NCBI GenBank assembly: GCA_024234875.1
Contig: JACKNM010000018.1
Location: 38,323 to 102,322, forward strand
DNA from: Ectothiorhodospiraceae bacterium
GTDB taxonomy: Bacteria; Pseudomonadota; Gammaproteobacteria; HK1
DNA length: 64,000 nt
Direction: 5' to 3'
Positions 42,279 to 50,967 of the stretch are shown one piece after another. The notes under the pieces are model-generated. The model made no database searches and was not told where the DNA came from. It saw only the letters and a list, made by a program, of their open reading frames with translations. A program made the position numbers and the translations under genes. Within the stretch, counting starts at the first letter, position 1. Each line of letters opens with the position of its first letter.

Positions 42279-44569
42279 CAGGACGACTCGGTCTCGGCCG
42301 CGGCCTCGCGGCGGGCGCAGGCCCCGCGGGGCAGGCGGATTCGGACCTCGGCGCCGTCGGCGGTACGCAGGTCGATGCGCCCCTGGTGGCGCTCGACGAT
42401 CTGGCGGCAGATCGCGAGCCCGAGCCCGGTCCCGTGGCCCTTGGTGGTGAACAGCGGCTCGAACGCGAGCCCCTCACGGTCGACGGCGAAGCCCGGCCCC
42501 TCGTCGCGCAGCACGATCTCGGCCTCGGCCCCGCGCTGGCGCGCCACCACCACCACCCGTCCACCCGGCGGCATCGCGTCGAGCGCGTTGCGCATCAGAT
42601 TCTCGAACACCCGTCCCAGCTCCACCGGATCGCCTTCCACCTCGAACCGGTCCGGCTCGAGGTCGAGCTCGAGCGACGGCGGCTCGGCATCGGTGCCCGC
42701 CCCACGGGTCCGCTCCCAGCTCTGCCGGAGCAGGTCGCCCAGCTCGAGGATGCGCTTGCGCACGGGACGATCCTGCGCGAGCTCGGCCAGGTCGTCCACG
42801 ATCTGCACCGACGCCGCCACCCGGTCCTCGATCACGGCGAGGTGTCGCGCCGTGGCGGCACCGTCGGCAAGGTCCTCACGCAGCAGTAGCAAGGCGTTGC
42901 GCATGGTCGAGAGTGGACCACGCAGATCGTGCCCGATTCCCGCCGCGACCTGCCCCACGGTGGCGAGGCGGGTCTTGCGCACCAACGCATCGCGCGCGCG
43001 GTCGAGCTCCTCGGCCACCCGCTCGCTCTCGCGCTCGCGCTGCTCGCTCAGCCTGCGCTCGGCGAGGAATTGCTCGGTCACGTCGCTCGACACGCCGCGA
43101 AAGCCCACCAGTCGACCCTGCGCGTCGAGCACCGGGCGAGCACTCTCGCGCAGGATGAGATGCCCACCGTCGGCGCGTACCCAGCCGAGCACCAGGTCGC
43201 GGCAACCCTCGCCGGCGCGCAAGGCGGCCACGTGATCGTGATGGCGTTGCTGCTCGTGGGGCTCGCCGGCGAGCGCGAGGATCTCGGCCCGCGGTCGCCC
43301 GAGCACCTCCTGGGGAGGGCGGCCGGCCACCAGCGCGAAGTTGTCCGACAGGTACGCGTAGCGGAGATCCGCGTCCAGCTCCCAATAGAGATCGGAGCTC
43401 GCGGCGGTGAAGTCGCGGAAGCGCGACTCGCTGGTGCGCAGCGCCCGCGTCACCGCCTGACGCGCCCGCGACCCGTGGAGCAGGAGCACGATGTAGGTGC
43501 CGAGCACCGCGATCACCGCGCCCGACCACGCCAGGACCTCGCCGTGCAGCTCGAGCAGGCTCGGCGGGCGCCCCACCAGCTCGCTCTCCGCCGGCAGGCG
43601 GGCGACGTCGAGGTCGAGCGCGCGCATCACCCGATAGTCGAACTGGTACGGATGCGGCCCCTCGCGTACCGGCGGCAGCGACTCCAAGGCGGCACCGTCG
43701 ACGAGTCGCCCCGCCATCCGCCCGACCTCGCGCCCCTGGCCGAAACCGCTCTCCAGCCGTCCGCCGACCACACCGTGGCCAAGAGCGATGTCCCACGGGC
43801 TGTAGACCGGCACGCGCACCGCCGCGGCCATCCGTTGCGCAAGCTCCGGTAGCGTCAGGCGCTGCCCGGCGCGGTCCCAGGGCGTGCCGAGCAGGACCAC
43901 GATGGCGTCGGCGGGGAGGTCCTGCGCTCGCGCGAGAAGGCGATCCGCGTCCTCCTCGTCCCAGAGCTCGAAGCGGAGATCCGGACGATAGTCGGCGACC
44001 AGCGGCTCGACGAGGTGGCGCTCGAGGAGCGCGGGCACCACGAACACCAGCCGTCGGGTGCCCGGACTCAGTCGCAGCGCGACGTCGAGCGTCGACCGCA
44101 GATCGATGGTGCGCACCAGACCGGTGAGCCGCGACGCCCCGGCGAAGCGCCCCATCACCGCCTCGTCGACCCCGCAGAAGACGATCGGCACGCCGGGGGC
44201 GAGCACCTCGCGATGATCGAGCATGAACTCGGTGGCCGCCGCGCCGCTGGTCACCACGACGTCGAAGCGCCGCTCGCGCAGCTTGACCTCCAGGAAGCGC
44301 CGCAGCCCGCGCGCGTACAGAGGACTGCGTTGGCGTGGCAGGTCGAGATAGTCGGTCCACACGTCGACCGGACGCTCGGTCTCGGCCAGCGCGGCGTCGA
44401 TGCCGCGCATGACCGCCACCGTCCAGGGGTCCCGGTCATGACTCGAGTGCAGCACCAGCACGCGCGCCGGCTCCGCCGTGGCGCAGCCGAGCCCGACCCA
44501 CGCGGCGAGGCCGACGAGGACCGACAGCGCGCGTGCCAGCAATGTCCTCGTCCGAGATTCGCTTCTCAT
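42278..44569 (-). CDS. Sensor histidine kinase with periplasmic-binding-protein-like sensor
   Basis: A 763-residue membrane kinase. After a signal-anchor (LLARALSVLVGLAAWVGLGC) comes a periplasmic domain of about 290 residues resembling ABC-transporter substrate-binding proteins (VLVLHSSHDRDPWTVAVMRG, VVVTSGAAATEFML, VPIVFCGVDEAV). A membrane helix (VLAWSGAVIAVLGTYIVLLL), one PAS domain, a HisKA region with phospho-His H547 in GIGHDLRGPLS, and an HATPase domain (ENLMRNALDAMPPGG, DEGPGF, TKGHGTGLGLAI) follow. It would sense a small ligand directly and pass phosphate to the receiver-GGDEF-EAL protein encoded next. The start is uncertain: ATG 44569 chosen; GTG 44590 adds seven residues. Confidence 0.9.
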   Translation of the reverse strand: MRSESRTRTLLARALSVLVGLAAWVGLGCATAEPARVLVLHSSHDRDPWTVAVMRGIDAALAETERPVDVWTDYLDLPRQRSPLYARGLRRFLEVKLRERRFDVVVTSGAAATEFMLDHREVLAPGVPIVFCGVDEAVMGRFAGASRLTGLVRTIDLRSTLDVALRLSPGTRRLVFVVPALLERHLVEPLVADYRPDLRFELWDEEDADRLLARAQDLPADAIVVLLGTPWDRAGQRLTLPELAQRMAAAVRVPVYSPWDIALGHGVVGGRLESGFGQGREVGRMAGRLVDGAALESLPPVREGPHPYQFDYRVMRALDLDVARLPAESELVGRPPSLLELHGEVLAWSGAVIAVLGTYIVLLLHGSRARQAVTRALRTSESRFRDFTAASSDLYWELDADLRYAYLSDNFALVAGRPPQEVLGRPRAEILALAGEPHEQQRHHDHVAALRAGEGCRDLVLGWVRADGGHLILRESARPVLDAQGRLVGFRGVSSDVTEQFLAERRLSEQRERESERVAEELDRARDALVRKTRLATVGQVAAGIGHDLRGPLSTMRNALLLLREDLADGAATARHLAVIEDRVAASVQIVDDLAELAQDRPVRKRILELGDLLRQSWERTRGAGTDAEPPSLELDLEPDRFEVEGDPVELGRVFENLMRNALDAMPPGGRVVVVARQRGAEAEIVLRDEGPGFAVDREGLAFEPLFTTKGHGTGLGLAICRQIVERHQGRIDLRTADGAEVRIRLPRGACARREAAAETESS

Positions 44570-44658
44570 CCGCCGCTCGCGGTGGTGCACCCGTCCCGAG
44601 GCTCGACGCCGACGGCACGCGCACGCCGCGACCTCCCCGCAGTCGAGCCAGGGCGCGG

Positions 44659-44689
44659 TTGCGGCCCGACGGAATCGCTGGCGTATACT
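44659..44689 (+). promoter_or_regulatory. Candidate promoter of the phosphatidyltransferase gene
   Basis: TTGCGG (44659-44664), 19 bases, TATACT (44684-44689), 27 bases before the ATG at 44716. The -10 matches five of six; the spacer is long. It lies in the 146-base divergent gap with the histidine kinase gene. Confidence 0.4.
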
Positions 44690-44715
44690 GCCCGCCCGTC
44701 GTCACGACCGCCAGC

Positions 44716-45318
44716 ATGAGCCACGACACCTGGTTCCACCGCCTGGTGCGCCGCGCGGTCCGCCCGCTCGTCGGCACCCCGGTCACCCCGAACCACCTCA
44801 CCGCCGCCCGCCTCGCCACCGGCCTCGCCGCCGCCTGGTGGTTCACCGGCGGTGACGGCGCGCAGGCGTGGCCGGGCGCGGTCCTGTTCCTGGTGTCGAT
44901 GGTGCTCGATCGGGCCGATGGCGAGCTCGCCCGCCAGAGTCGGCGTACCAGCCGCTTCGGCCACCTCTTCGACCTGACCACCGACGCCGCCTGCAACGCG
45001 CTCGCCATGATCGCGATCGGCTTCGGGTTGCGCCACGGCGGGCTCGGCACGCTCGCGCCCTGGCTCGGCCTGATCGCGGGCCTCGCGATTGCCTGGGTGC
45101 TGCTGGCGATGGTGCGCATGGAGCGCGCGCAGGGTCAGGGCAGCGCGACGATGAGCAGTTTCGCGGGTTTCGACCCCGATGATGCCCTGGTGATCGTGCC
45201 GCTGGCGATGGTGCTCGGCTTCGGCGACGCGCTGATCGTGGCGGCAGCCATCGGGGCGCCGCTGGCGGCGGTGGTGATCGGCGTGGAGCTCCGCCGACGT
45301 CGGGCCGGGCGCGGCTGA
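44716..45318 (+). CDS. CDP-alcohol phosphatidyltransferase family protein
   Basis: A 200-residue inner-membrane enzyme with about five or six membrane helices. The full CDP-OH-P signature DxxDGxxARx8GxxxDxxxD is present: D65, D68-G69, A72-R73, G82, D86 and D90 (VLDRADGELARQSRR, FGHLFDLTTD). Members transfer an alcohol or sugar phosphate from a CDP-linked donor, as in phosphatidylglycerol or phosphatidylinositol synthesis. The short N-terminus with TPVTPNHLTAARL is typical. Its convergent neighbour at 45339 is a second member of the family with a changed motif. The acceptor alcohol cannot be predicted. Confidence 0.88.
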   Translation: MSHDTWFHRLVRRAVRPLVGTPVTPNHLTAARLATGLAAAWWFTGGDGAQAWPGAVLFLVSMVLDRADGELARQSRRTSRFGHLFDLTTDAACNALAMIAIGFGLRHGGLGTLAPWLGLIAGLAIAWVLLAMVRMERAQGQGSATMSSFAGFDPDDALVIVPLAMVLGFGDALIVAAAIGAPLAAVVIGVELRRRRAGRG

Positions 45319-45338
45319 CCCGCCCCCGGCGCGCGCGC

Positions 45339-45932
45339 TCAGGCGGCGGCGCGCGCGCGACGTAGCTGGCTCATCGACCACACCGTGTAGACCGCGGCGC
45401 CGACACCGGCGAGCACGAAGAACTGCGGCAACCAGCCCAGCCAGGTCACCGGTGCCAGGAGGTAGACCCCGTCCTCGAGCTCGAAGCCGCCGAACGCGGG
45501 ATAGCCGACGCTGGAGCCGTCGGCCTGTGCGGCGTCGATGCCGAGGTTGAGCCCGACCGAGACCAGCGCACCGGCCGCCGCCAGCAGGCCCAGCGCCACC
45601 GCCCAGACGCCGAGTGGACCGTGCATCGCGATGCCGAGCGCGGCGAACAGCGCGGCGTAGCTCGCCCCGCCGCTCACGTAGTCGAAGTAGTACCCGAAGC
45701 GGCTGGTGCTGCCGGTCGCGCGCGCGAACTCACCGTCGAAGTGATCGAGGAATCGCCCGGCGACGAACAACCCCGCACCCCAGTCGACCAGCCACGGCTC
45801 GGCGGTGGCGATCAGCGCGGCGCCGCAGAGCGCCACCATCAGGCTGAGCGCGGTCAGGTCGTTCGCGCTCATCGGCGCGTCGGCGAGCCGCCCGACCACG
45901 ATGCGGGCGAGGCGCTGATCCCAGGGCGTCAT
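45339..45932 (-). CDS. CDP-alcohol phosphatidyltransferase homologue with altered motif
   Basis: A 197-residue membrane protein with five or six helices, homologous to the protein at 44716. The signature is D63, D66-G67, A70-R71, G80, D84, then G88 where the fourth Asp is expected (FLDHFDGEFARATG, FGYYFDYVSGGAS; codon 45669-45671). The fourth Asp is thought to be the general base, so activity may be lost or changed. The start ATG overlaps the stop of the unrecognised gene upstream (ATGA), placing it at the end of the LPS-core operon. A lipid-headgroup or glycolipid role is possible. Confidence 0.82.
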   Translation of the reverse strand: MTPWDQRLARIVVGRLADAPMSANDLTALSLMVALCGAALIATAEPWLVDWGAGLFVAGRFLDHFDGEFARATGSTSRFGYYFDYVSGGASYAALFAALGIAMHGPLGVWAVALGLLAAAGALVSVGLNLGIDAAQADGSSVGYPAFGGFELEDGVYLLAPVTWLGWLPQFFVLAGVGAAVYTVWSMSQLRRARAAA

Positions 45933-47056
45933 CGCCCACCGAGCCAGCCGAGGAGCCGCGTGAGGAGGCTCTGCTTGCGGGGCATCTCGACCGGAATCGG
46001 GTCGACCGGGAGGAACGGGCGCACCGCCTCGAACGCACTCTCCTCGGCCTCCTGACGAATCGCCTCGACCGAGAGCTCGAACTCGCGTTGGGCGTCGTCC
46101 ATGACGCGTGTGAGCACCAGCTTGTTGTCGCGCTTGCAGGCCTCGAACAACTTGCCGATCTCGTAACGGATGCGCTGGGTCACGAGCTGGGAGCTCACCG
46201 CGGCGCTGGAGCGCTTGAGCACGTGGTAGATCTGCTGCTTGCCGTAGTAGGAGTGGAACGAGACGACCTCGATCAGCAAGTTGCGCGCCGCCAGCAGGAG
46301 CACGCCGTCGACGTGCCGCGCGAGATGGGTGTTGCCGACCGCCTCGAACAGGGTGTTGACGATGTGGATGAGGTCGTTGGTCGGGATGAACATGACCTCG
46401 CTGTCGACGATGAAGAACCCGTCGATGCTCTGCTCGACCTGCCGCATCTTCTCGCGGATCGCGTGCAACCGCTCGACCGCGCGCTCGACCTCGTGCATGA
46501 GGTGGGTGCCGATGATGGCGTTGAGCTCACGCGCGCGGTCGGAGGCGGTGAGGATCACCTCGTGGAGCTGGTGCAGCTCCTCGCGCGAGAACTCGCTGGC
46601 GGCGAACTCGCGGAGGTACCCGTTGGCGTTGCGGAGAGCCTCGTGGATCTGGTGCTGGAACTCGCGCAGCTTGGTCAGCTCGTCGTCGGACAACGGCCGC
46701 AGCCGGGCGGTGTTCCCGAAGCGCCGCTGCAACGCTGCCCCAGGCGAATGGTCGTTGACGAGGTCGTTGAACAGCTCGTATCCGCCGACCGCCTCGGCCA
46801 GCAGGTAGATCGCGCGGAGATCGCTGTTCTCGGGCACGTAACGGGTGCCGACGACGCCGCTGCGCTCGGCCTGCGGTGCGCCCGGCCCGCGCCCGTCGGA
46901 CTCGCTCTCGACGAGTGCGATGGTGCGGTCGAACAGCTCCTGGGTGCTGTCGTGTAACCGCTGGACCTCGACACGATCACCACGTCGGACCCGCGCGATC
47001 TCCGCGAGGTCGAGGGTGTGATGTGGGCGGACTTCGGCTTCGACTGGGGTTTCCAT
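45929..47056 (-). CDS. Unrecognised helical cytoplasmic protein in the LPS operon
   Basis: A protein of 375 residues with no family I recognise. It lacks a signal peptide and membrane segments, is rich in charged residues, and looks mostly alpha-helical, with long heptad-like stretches (LREFQHQIHEALRNANGYLR, VERAVERLHAIREKMRQVEQ, FELSVEAIRQEAEESAFEAV). Conserved-looking features include FIVDSEVMFIPTNDLIHIVN and VVSFHSYYGKQQIYHVLKRS. The C-terminus ends in a basic-hydrophobic tail (RKQSLLTRLLGWLGGR) that could touch the membrane. ATG 47056 is chosen; GTG 47077 adds seven residues. It follows waaA by 102 bases and overlaps the altered phosphatidyltransferase gene, so the two are made together. 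Confidence 0.7.
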   Translation of the reverse strand: METPVEAEVRPHHTLDLAEIARVRRGDRVEVQRLHDSTQELFDRTIALVESESDGRGPGAPQAERSGVVGTRYVPENSDLRAIYLLAEAVGGYELFNDLVNDHSPGAALQRRFGNTARLRPLSDDELTKLREFQHQIHEALRNANGYLREFAASEFSREELHQLHEVILTASDRARELNAIIGTHLMHEVERAVERLHAIREKMRQVEQSIDGFFIVDSEVMFIPTNDLIHIVNTLFEAVGNTHLARHVDGVLLLAARNLLIEVVSFHSYYGKQQIYHVLKRSSAAVSSQLVTQRIRYEIGKLFEACKRDNKLVLTRVMDDAQREFELSVEAIRQEAEESAFEAVRPFLPVDPIPVEMPRKQSLLTRLLGWLGGR

Positions 47057-47158
47057 GGACTTCAGTCGTGCGAGCACTCTGGCATCCGGGCGGTCGCCCG
47101 GGCCGTGGCGCAGAAGTGTAACGCCGTTGCCGCGACGGTGAGCCCGCGGCTCACATCG

Positions 47159-48469
47159 CTAGCGCCGCAATGCCTGCTCGACCAGCGCGAGCACCCGGTC
47201 GAGCGCCCCGCGGTTGGCCTCGACGAACCGCCGCGCGCCCTCGCCCAACCCGTGGCGGAGGTTGGCGTCGCCGAGGAGACGGCCGACCTCGCGTCCGAGC
47301 GCGGGCGCATCGTCGACGATGTGGACCAGCTCCTCGGCGCGGAGGCGGTCGAAGATCTCGGCGAAGTTGAAGACCACCGGCCCGGACAGGATGGGCAGGC
47401 CGAGCGCCGCCGGCTCGAGCGGGTTGTGGCCGCCGACGCCCACCAGGCTGCCGCCGACGAAGGCGACGTCGCTCGCCCGATACAGCACCGGCAACTCGCC
47501 CATGGTGTCCCCGACGAAGACATCGACTCCCTCACACGACGTCGGCGACTCGGTGCGCCGGGCGACCCGGAAGCCTCGTTGGCGGGCCAACGTGGCCACC
47601 GCGTCGAAACGCTCGGGATGGCGTGGCACGAGGACCAGCAAGGCGTCCGGCCGCTCGGCGCGAAGCAGGCGGTGCGCCTCGAGCACCTGCGACTCCTCGC
47701 CGTCGTGGGTGCTGGCCGCGATCCACACGCTGCGGTCCACCCCGAGCACCCGCCGCAACGCCTGCGCCGCCTCGCCCACACTAGCGGACGGACGCGCCTC
47801 GAACTTGAGGCTGCCGGTGACCAGAGTGCGGGCCGCCGGGGCGCCGAGGGCCACCAATCGCTCGGCGTCGGCCGACGCCTGGGCGGCCACCGCGTGGGCG
47901 CGTCTGAGCACCGCGCGAGCGAGCGGCGCGATGAGGCGGTAGCCGCGGGCCGAGCGCTCCGACATGCGCTGATTGACGAGCACCATCGGCACGCCCAGGC
48001 GCTCACAGGCGTGGGCGAGATTCGGCCACAGCTCGGTCTCCATCACCACCGCCACCCGCGGGCGCACGCGCCGCAGGAATCGCGCCTGCCATCGCGGAAG
48101 GTCGTAGGGGAGGAAGGCCACCACCACGTCGTCACCGAAGGCGCCGAGCGCGCGCTCGCGGCCCGTCGGTGTCATGGTGGTGACCACCAGCGGCTCGCGG
48201 GGATGGCGCTCGCGCAGCGCACGTACCAGCGGCACCGCGGCCTGGACCTCGCCGACCGAGACCGCGTGCACCCACACCGTGGCCGGCGCGCCGAGGCGGC
48301 GACGAAAGTAGCCGAACCGCTCCAGGAGGTGCCGCCGGTAGCCGGGGTTGGCGATTCCCCGCCACGCGAGCCGCGCCATCACCACCGGCATCGCGAGCGC
48401 CAGCAAGGTGGTGTAGGCCGCCCGCCAGACACGCTCGCCGGGGGGCGTCGCCGCGGCGGGCGCGTTCAC
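47159..48469 (-). CDS. waaA: 3-deoxy-D-manno-octulosonic acid (Kdo) transferase
   Basis: A 436-residue inner-membrane-anchored GT-B glycosyltransferase that adds Kdo from CMP-Kdo to lipid IVA. It has an N-terminal hydrophobic anchor (AYTTLLALAMPVVMARLAWR), WVHAVSVGEVQAAVPLVRAL with the catalytic Glu, TTMTPTGRERAL, VVMETELWPNL, LVNQRMSERSARGY, and the nucleotide-binding block VGGHNPLEPAALGLPILSGP. All are WaaA signatures. The GTG start overlaps the hldD stop (GTGA). Order hldE-hldD-waaA shows a heptose-containing inner core. Confidence 0.94.
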   Translation of the reverse strand: MNAPAAATPPGERVWRAAYTTLLALAMPVVMARLAWRGIANPGYRRHLLERFGYFRRRLGAPATVWVHAVSVGEVQAAVPLVRALRERHPREPLVVTTMTPTGRERALGAFGDDVVVAFLPYDLPRWQARFLRRVRPRVAVVMETELWPNLAHACERLGVPMVLVNQRMSERSARGYRLIAPLARAVLRRAHAVAAQASADAERLVALGAPAARTLVTGSLKFEARPSASVGEAAQALRRVLGVDRSVWIAASTHDGEESQVLEAHRLLRAERPDALLVLVPRHPERFDAVATLARQRGFRVARRTESPTSCEGVDVFVGDTMGELPVLYRASDVAFVGGSLVGVGGHNPLEPAALGLPILSGPVVFNFAEIFDRLRAEELVHIVDDAPALGREVGRLLGDANLRHGLGEGARRFVEANRGALDRVLALVEQALRR

Positions 48470-49419
48470 CGCTCGGGGTGAATCGCGTCGAGGTAGCGGT
48501 GGACCCCGGCGCGTACGTCCAGGAACGGGCGGTCGTAGCCGGCGGCCCGAAGCTGGTCGAGGTCGGCCTCGGTGAAGCTCTGATAGCGCCCGTGCAGGGC
48601 ATCGGGCATCGGCACGTACTCGATGGCACCCCGACCATGCCACTCGACCACCGCGCGGGCCAGCTCGTTGAAGGACTGCGAGCGCCCGGTGCCGACGTTG
48701 AAGACCCCGCTCGGCCGACCGGCCTCGAGGAACCACAGCACCACGGAGACCACGTCGTCGACGTGCACGAAATCGCGCCGCTGCTCGCCGTCACCGTAGC
48801 CGTCGCTCCCGGCGAACAGCCGGATGCGGCCGGCCTCGCGGAGCTGCCGATCGCCGTGCCAGGCGACGCTCGCCATGCGCCCCTTGTGCGCCTCGCGGGG
48901 ACCGTAGACGTTGAAGTACCGGAGACCGACCACGGGGCTTCGCGCAACCGCCAGCGCGCGCCGCACGTGTTGGTCGAAGGCGAGCTTGGAGTAGCCGTAC
49001 GCGTTCAGCGGCCGCTCGTGCTCGGGCGACTCGCGGTAGACCGGCCCGGCCCCGTACACCGCCGCGCTCGACGCGTAGACCAGGGGGATCCTGGCGCCGA
49101 GGCACCAGCCGAGAATCCGCCGCGAGTGCTCGTAGTTGTTGTGCATCAGGAAGCGGCCGTCGGTCTCCATGGTGTCGGAGCACGCGCCTTGATGGAGCAC
49201 CGCGCGCACCCGCGGGAGTCGGCCACGGATTCCGGCCTCGATACGGGCAGCGAGGTCGTCGCGGTCCAGGTAATCGGCGATCACGCAGTCGGCGAGATTC
49301 GCCACCTTGGCCACGTCGGACAGATCGTCGACGACGCAGATGTCGGTCTCACCGCGCTGGTTGAGGGCACGCACGAGGTTGGAGCCGATGAACCCGGCAC
49401 CGCCGGTGACGACGATCAT
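48466..49419 (-). CDS. hldD: ADP-L-glycero-D-manno-heptose-6-epimerase
   Basis: A 317-residue extended SDR enzyme that converts ADP-D-glycero- to ADP-L-glycero-manno-heptose in LPS core synthesis. The NADP motif is IVVTGGAGFIGSNLVRAL at residue 2, followed by VVDDLSD; the active-site Ser is in YASSAAVYGAG, YxxxK in YGYSKLAFDQH, and the substrate block is RYFNVYGPREAHKGRMAS, which is highly characteristic of HldD. The start overlaps the hldE stop (ATGA) and its stop overlaps the waaA start (GTGA), so the three are translationally coupled. Confidence 0.95.
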   Translation of the reverse strand: MIVVTGGAGFIGSNLVRALNQRGETDICVVDDLSDVAKVANLADCVIADYLDRDDLAARIEAGIRGRLPRVRAVLHQGACSDTMETDGRFLMHNNYEHSRRILGWCLGARIPLVYASSAAVYGAGPVYRESPEHERPLNAYGYSKLAFDQHVRRALAVARSPVVGLRYFNVYGPREAHKGRMASVAWHGDRQLREAGRIRLFAGSDGYGDGEQRRDFVHVDDVVSVVLWFLEAGRPSGVFNVGTGRSQSFNELARAVVEWHGRGAIEYVPMPDALHGRYQSFTEADLDQLRAAGYDRPFLDVRAGVHRYLDAIHPER

Positions 49420-50858
49420 CCCCCGGCCTCCGAGCCACCGGCGAGCGCGGCGATGGTCGCCGACGTCGAGCACCCCGCGCGGTAGGGCAGGATGGTCACG
49501 CGGCCGCCGTTGCGCCGCACGCAGCCGCCACCGGCGACGTCCTCCGGCCGGTAGTCCCCGCCCTTGACCAGCACCGCGGGTAGCACGCGGCAGATCAGCC
49601 GCTCCGGGGTGTCCTCGGCGAACGGCACCACCCAGTCGACGCAACCGAGCGCGGCGAGGACCTCCATGCGCTGGTCGATCGGATTCACCGGACGCCGCGG
49701 CCCCTTCAGCCGACGCACCGAGTCGTCGTCGTTGACCGCCACCACGAGGCGGTCGCCGAGTGCCCGAGCCGCCTCGAGGTACCCCACGTGCCCGGCGTGG
49801 AGGATGTCGAAGCAGCCATTGGTCATCACCACCGTCTCACCGGCCGCTCGGGCCGCCGCCACCGCGAGCACCAGTCGCTCCTCGTCGAGCACCCCGCCGT
49901 GATGCACCAGGGCGAGCGAGGCCGCGAGCTCGTCGCGCGACACCGTGGCCGCACCGAGCTTGCCGACCACGATGCCGGCCGCGGCATTGGCGAGCCGCGC
50001 CGCGTTGACCGGCGAGTCGCCGGCGGCGATCGCCGCCGCCAGCACCGCGATCACGGTGTCTCCGGCGCCGGTCACGTCGTAGACCTGGCGCGCCTCCTGC
50101 CCCAGATGCACCACCGCGCCGTCGCGCTCGACCAGGGTCATGCCGCGGTCACCACGGGTGACCAGCACCGCGTCGAGCGCGTGGGCGCGGGCGAGCGCCG
50201 CCGCCCGCTCGACCAGGATCGCGTCGTCGCCGCACACCCCCACCACCGCCTCGAACTCGTTCAGGTTGGGGGTGATGAGGGTCGCGCCGCGGTAGCGCCC
50301 GAAATCCAGCCCCTTGGGGTCGACCAGCACCGGCTTGCCGGCGGCCCTGGCGGCCTGGATCAGCGCCTGGACGTCCGACAGAGTGCCCTTGGCGTAGTCC
50401 GACACCACCACCACGTCGCACTCGTCGAGCGCGGCCGCGAAGCCCGCGCCGAGCCCGGCGTCGGCGAGCTGGGCCGGCTCCGGCTCACTGTCGAGCCGGA
50501 TGAGCTGCTGGTGGCGGGAGAGCACGCGCCACTTGGTGATGGTTCCGGCACTCGGGTGACGCACGAGCCGGGGCTCGACCCCCCGCGCGACGAGCAGGCT
50601 CTCGACGCTCGCTCCCGCCTCGTCGTGACCGACCACGCCGACCAGGGCTGCGCGCGCTCCGACGGCGGCGACGTTCACCGCCACGTTGGCGGCACCGCCG
50701 GGGCGGTCCTCGCGCTCGCGGACCCGGACCACCGGCACCGGCGCCTCGGGAGACACCCGAGTGGTGTCGCCGTGCCAGTACCGGTCGAGCATCACGTCGC
50801 CGACGACGAGCACCCGAGCGCGTTCGAATGGGGGGAGGACGCGGATGTCCGGCGACAT
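49416..50858 (-). CDS. hldE: Bifunctional heptose-7-phosphate kinase / heptose-1-phosphate adenylyltransferase
   Basis: A 480-residue two-domain enzyme. Residues about 1-320 form a PfkB-family kinase (VLVVGDVMLDRYWHGDTTRV, PGGAANVAVNVAAVGA, the anion-hole block DVTGAGDTVIAVLAAAI with catalytic Asp), and residues about 340-480 form a cytidylyltransferase-fold domain (MTNGCFDILHAGHVGYLEAA with HAGH; VLVKGGDYRPEDVAGG). Together they make ADP-D-glycero-beta-D-manno-heptose from heptose 7-phosphate, before HldD. It heads the LPS-core operon. The region upstream of its ATG (50859-51189) contains a foldback element. Confidence 0.95.
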   Translation of the reverse strand: MSPDIRVLPPFERARVLVVGDVMLDRYWHGDTTRVSPEAPVPVVRVREREDRPGGAANVAVNVAAVGARAALVGVVGHDEAGASVESLLVARGVEPRLVRHPSAGTITKWRVLSRHQQLIRLDSEPEPAQLADAGLGAGFAAALDECDVVVVSDYAKGTLSDVQALIQAARAAGKPVLVDPKGLDFGRYRGATLITPNLNEFEAVVGVCGDDAILVERAAALARAHALDAVLVTRGDRGMTLVERDGAVVHLGQEARQVYDVTGAGDTVIAVLAAAIAAGDSPVNAARLANAAAGIVVGKLGAATVSRDELAASLALVHHGGVLDEERLVLAVAAARAAGETVVMTNGCFDILHAGHVGYLEAARALGDRLVVAVNDDDSVRRLKGPRRPVNPIDQRMEVLAALGCVDWVVPFAEDTPERLICRVLPAVLVKGGDYRPEDVAGGGCVRRNGGRVTILPYRAGCSTSATIAALAGGSEAGG

Positions 50859-50967
50859 GGGGGGCGACGCAAGAGCGAGCGTGGGATACCGATGCTAGCA
50901 CACGCACACGAACCACGCCGGACGCCGTGGCCGAGCGACGGCCGCGGCCGACGGTCGTCGGGGGCTC

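Noticed and set aside
45669..45671. Treating the Gly codon of the second phosphatidyltransferase as proof of a pseudogene.
   Set aside because: The frame, length, membrane helices and remaining motif residues are intact and the gene is translationally coupled, so it is reported as altered and not broken.
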